A stretch of 60,312 bases of DNA from Candidatus Nitrosopumilus sp. (GTDB lineage Archaea > Thermoproteota > Nitrososphaeria > Nitrososphaerales > Nitrosopumilaceae): assembly GCA_020431995.1 (NCBI GenBank), contig JAGQHE010000035.1, positions 1 through 60,312 of the forward strand. The letters run 5' to 3'. The translations under genes and the position numbers were made by a program. Below are positions 58,959 through 60,312 of this stretch, piece after piece. Within the stretch, counting starts at the first letter, position 1. Every line of letters starts with the position of its first letter. Below the pieces are notes generated by a model. That model was not told where the DNA came from. It made no database searches and was given only the letters and a program-made list of their open reading frames with translations.

Positions 58959-59009
58959 TTTTAAGAAAATCCGTATTCCATATATCTAGAGACATTTCAC
59001 TATGACTAG

Positions 59010-59720
59010 ATGACAGAAACAAAAATCATTCCCATCTTTCCATTAGATTTGGTATTGTTTCCTAGACAAGAACTCCCTCTTCGAATATTTGAGCCTCGTT
59101 ACAAACAGCTAGTTGATGATTGCATGCTTGGAGACGGACAATTCGGAGTATGTTTGATTGACGAAAATAATTCCATAAATGGATGGAACTCTCCCAAAAT
59201 GATAGGAACAATTGCTAAAATAACTAAATGCGAAGATGTCAATCTAGATGGATTACAACTTCACATTGAAACGATTGGAAGGAATTCATTCAAAATTAAA
59301 AAAATTGTTCCACCATCTATTCCTCAACCTGTAAACTATGATCCTCTTTCCGTAGAAGGACATCAAGAAATATCTGAGATGCATGAAAAAATTGGAACTA
59401 GAGAGAAAATGTACATTCAGGCTGAGGTTCAAATGCTTCCTGAAATAGATGAAAATATTTCATACGAAAAATGGGAAAAATTGGTCAAATTATGGAAAAA
59501 GAAAATTATCTCACAAGCATTACCCCAAATCGTTGAACCGCATGCATTAGATCATATTTTAGAACAATATTATCTCAATACAGAAACACCTACAATTGAC
59601 TATGTTTATTCATTATCTGCTCTTGGTGCAAAGGATCCAAATGAGCTTCAACCGCTATTGGAGGCAAGAACAATGAACGAATTAATCCAAAAAGTCGAGG
59701 CATTGCTGACAATAAAATAG
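59010..59720 (+). CDS. Lon N-terminal (substrate-binding) domain protein
   Basis: 236 residues, starting at ATG 59010. IIPIFPLDLVLFPRQELPLR then IFEPRYKQLVDDCMLGDGQF is the hallmark of the LON-N/PUA-like domain, and FGVCLIDENN continues it. No AAA+ or Ser-Lys protease domain follows, so it is a free-standing LonN protein. The C-terminal helical part (MYIQAEVQMLPEIDENISYE onward) resembles the linker helices of Lon. It probably recognises proteins or RNA for a partner protease or quality control. Role uncertain. Confidence 0.85.
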   Translation: MTETKIIPIFPLDLVLFPRQELPLRIFEPRYKQLVDDCMLGDGQFGVCLIDENNSINGWNSPKMIGTIAKITKCEDVNLDGLQLHIETIGRNSFKIKKIVPPSIPQPVNYDPLSVEGHQEISEMHEKIGTREKMYIQAEVQMLPEIDENISYEKWEKLVKLWKKKIISQALPQIVEPHALDHILEQYYLNTETPTIDYVYSLSALGAKDPNELQPLLEARTMNELIQKVEALLTIK

Positions 59721-59742
59721 ACCCCGTGGAAAAGCAACAGTG

Positions 59743-60312
59743 ATGAAATTGATCAAATTTAGCATTTTAATTATGGTTTCATGCTTGTTGTTCCCAACAA
59801 GTAATGTTTTTGGACATGGACTTGGAATTGATACGATTTCTTCAATAGATGTACAAGGAAAGGAATTATCAGTTTCAATAGAAATGCCAATGGTTTTTGA
59901 AAATGATCAAGAACAAATCACAATTACTGCAACTGAAAAGCAAACAAAAGAAAATGCAAAAAACGTTACCTTTCTAATTGGTCTATTTCATAATGATGAA
60001 ATGATCTTTAGGAATTACTTTTTTGCAGAAAATGGTATTTTACCAATTATAGTAAAACCGACACATGATAACGAAATAATAATCAATGGAGAGCAGGATT
60101 CCATCCTTGGATCTTGGCACGGGACAGAATCTAATCCTGTTGAAATTACTGGACCTCTGTTTAATTCTGGCGGCCTGTACAGTTTTCAGATTGAAATAAG
60201 AACTATTGATGAACCTACAAATATCATAGAAAATTCCGGTATCTATAATGCGGATTTGAGTTTAATTGATACTGTTTCTTTCATTCAAAAAGATTCTGAA
60301 AATAACGATGTG
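59743..60312 (+). CDS. secreted protein, N-terminal part (runs off the window)
   Basis: Open from ATG 59743 (or GTG 59740) to the window end, 190 residues, with no stop. MKLIKFSILIMVSCLLFPTS then NVFGHGLG is a signal peptide. The mature part is beta-rich (KELSVSIEMPMVFENDQEQI; NVTFLIGLFHNDEMIFRNYF; ILGSWHGTESNPVEITGPLF), in a style seen in thaumarchaeal envelope proteins with repeated beta-sandwich domains. The C-terminus, where a sorting signal would be, lies outside. Function unknown. Confidence 0.75.
   Translation, partial: MKLIKFSILIMVSCLLFPTSNVFGHGLGIDTISSIDVQGKELSVSIEMPMVFENDQEQITITATEKQTKENAKNVTFLIGLFHNDEMIFRNYFFAENGILPIIVKPTHDNEIIINGEQDSILGSWHGTESNPVEITGPLFNSGGLYSFQIEIRTIDEPTNIIENSGIYNADLSLIDTVSFIQKDSENNDV

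Noticed and set aside
1-60312. CRISPR arrays, insertion sequences, prophage or integrase signs
   Set aside because: No regularly spaced repeats, transposase motifs, terminal inverted repeats or integrase signatures were found on reading both strands. The Cas4-like protein at 45.2 kb lacks cas neighbours.

Overview
The window comes from a low-GC ammonia-oxidising archaeon of the Nitrososphaerota (Thaumarchaeota), most like the marine Nitrosopumilus/Nitrosarchaeum group. The evidence is archaeal information-processing genes (PCNA, proteasome beta, aCPSF1, archaeal TyrRS), glycerol-1-phosphate dehydrogenase for archaeal lipids, an A-type ATP synthase, an ammonium transporter, DMB-type cobalamin genes (cbiH, bluB), and AT-rich spacers in which a TATA-like box lies about 25-30 bases before ATG, GTG or, very often, TTG starts. 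That spacing implies mostly leaderless mRNAs. Function calls rest on motifs read by eye; no database search was run.

Layout. 0-9.6 kb: PCNA end, aspartate kinase, a duplicated-domain secreted protein, cbiH, tyrS, a DegT aminotransferase, a dUTPase-like enzyme and a PfkB kinase, with two stretches of decayed coding sequence. 9.6-15.6 kb: small regulators, three tiny cysteine-rich proteins, a cyclophilin/PEF-CTERM-like pair, tRNA-Arg with an inserted D-loop, bluB, tRNA-Val with an odd anticodon loop, and a CopD-like protein. 15.6-25.7 kb: rtcA, nadM, a class V aminotransferase, FKBP, egsA, the psmB-aCPSF1 pair, SepF, a PP-loop tRNA thiolase-like protein and a proline dipeptidase. 25.8-30.6 kb: a compact CoA-biosynthesis operon (pantoate kinase, phosphopantothenate synthetase, panB, coaBC, a 55-residue protein, a methyltransferase). 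30.7-39.6 kb: AbrB-PhoU regulator, Nudix hydrolase, Lrp-type regulator divergent from an ABC permease/ATPase/secreted-protein operon, a UbiB kinase and Hsp20. 39.6-41.3 kb: a cluster of interrupted genes. 41.4-44 kb: tmk, HD-domain dNTPase and pyrH overlap as a pyrimidine-nucleotide operon. 45-57.5 kb: ATP synthase genes on both strands (C and I minus; E, A, B, D, a 43-residue ORF and K plus), with amt and a rhodanese between them. 57.5-60.3 kb: divergent pyrI/pyrB, a Lon-N protein and a truncated secreted protein.

Functional themes are energy and nitrogen input (Amt, ATP synthase), cofactors (CoA, cobalamin, NAD), and pyrimidine supply. No CRISPR array, IS element, rRNA or prophage was seen. 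The most noteworthy signals are a c-subunit carrying what looks like a complete Na+-binding residue set, the unlisted 43-residue ORF inside the ATP synthase operon, a Cas4-like protein lacking its catalytic residues beside that locus, two unusual tRNA genes, and the 39.6-41.3 kb decay cluster.
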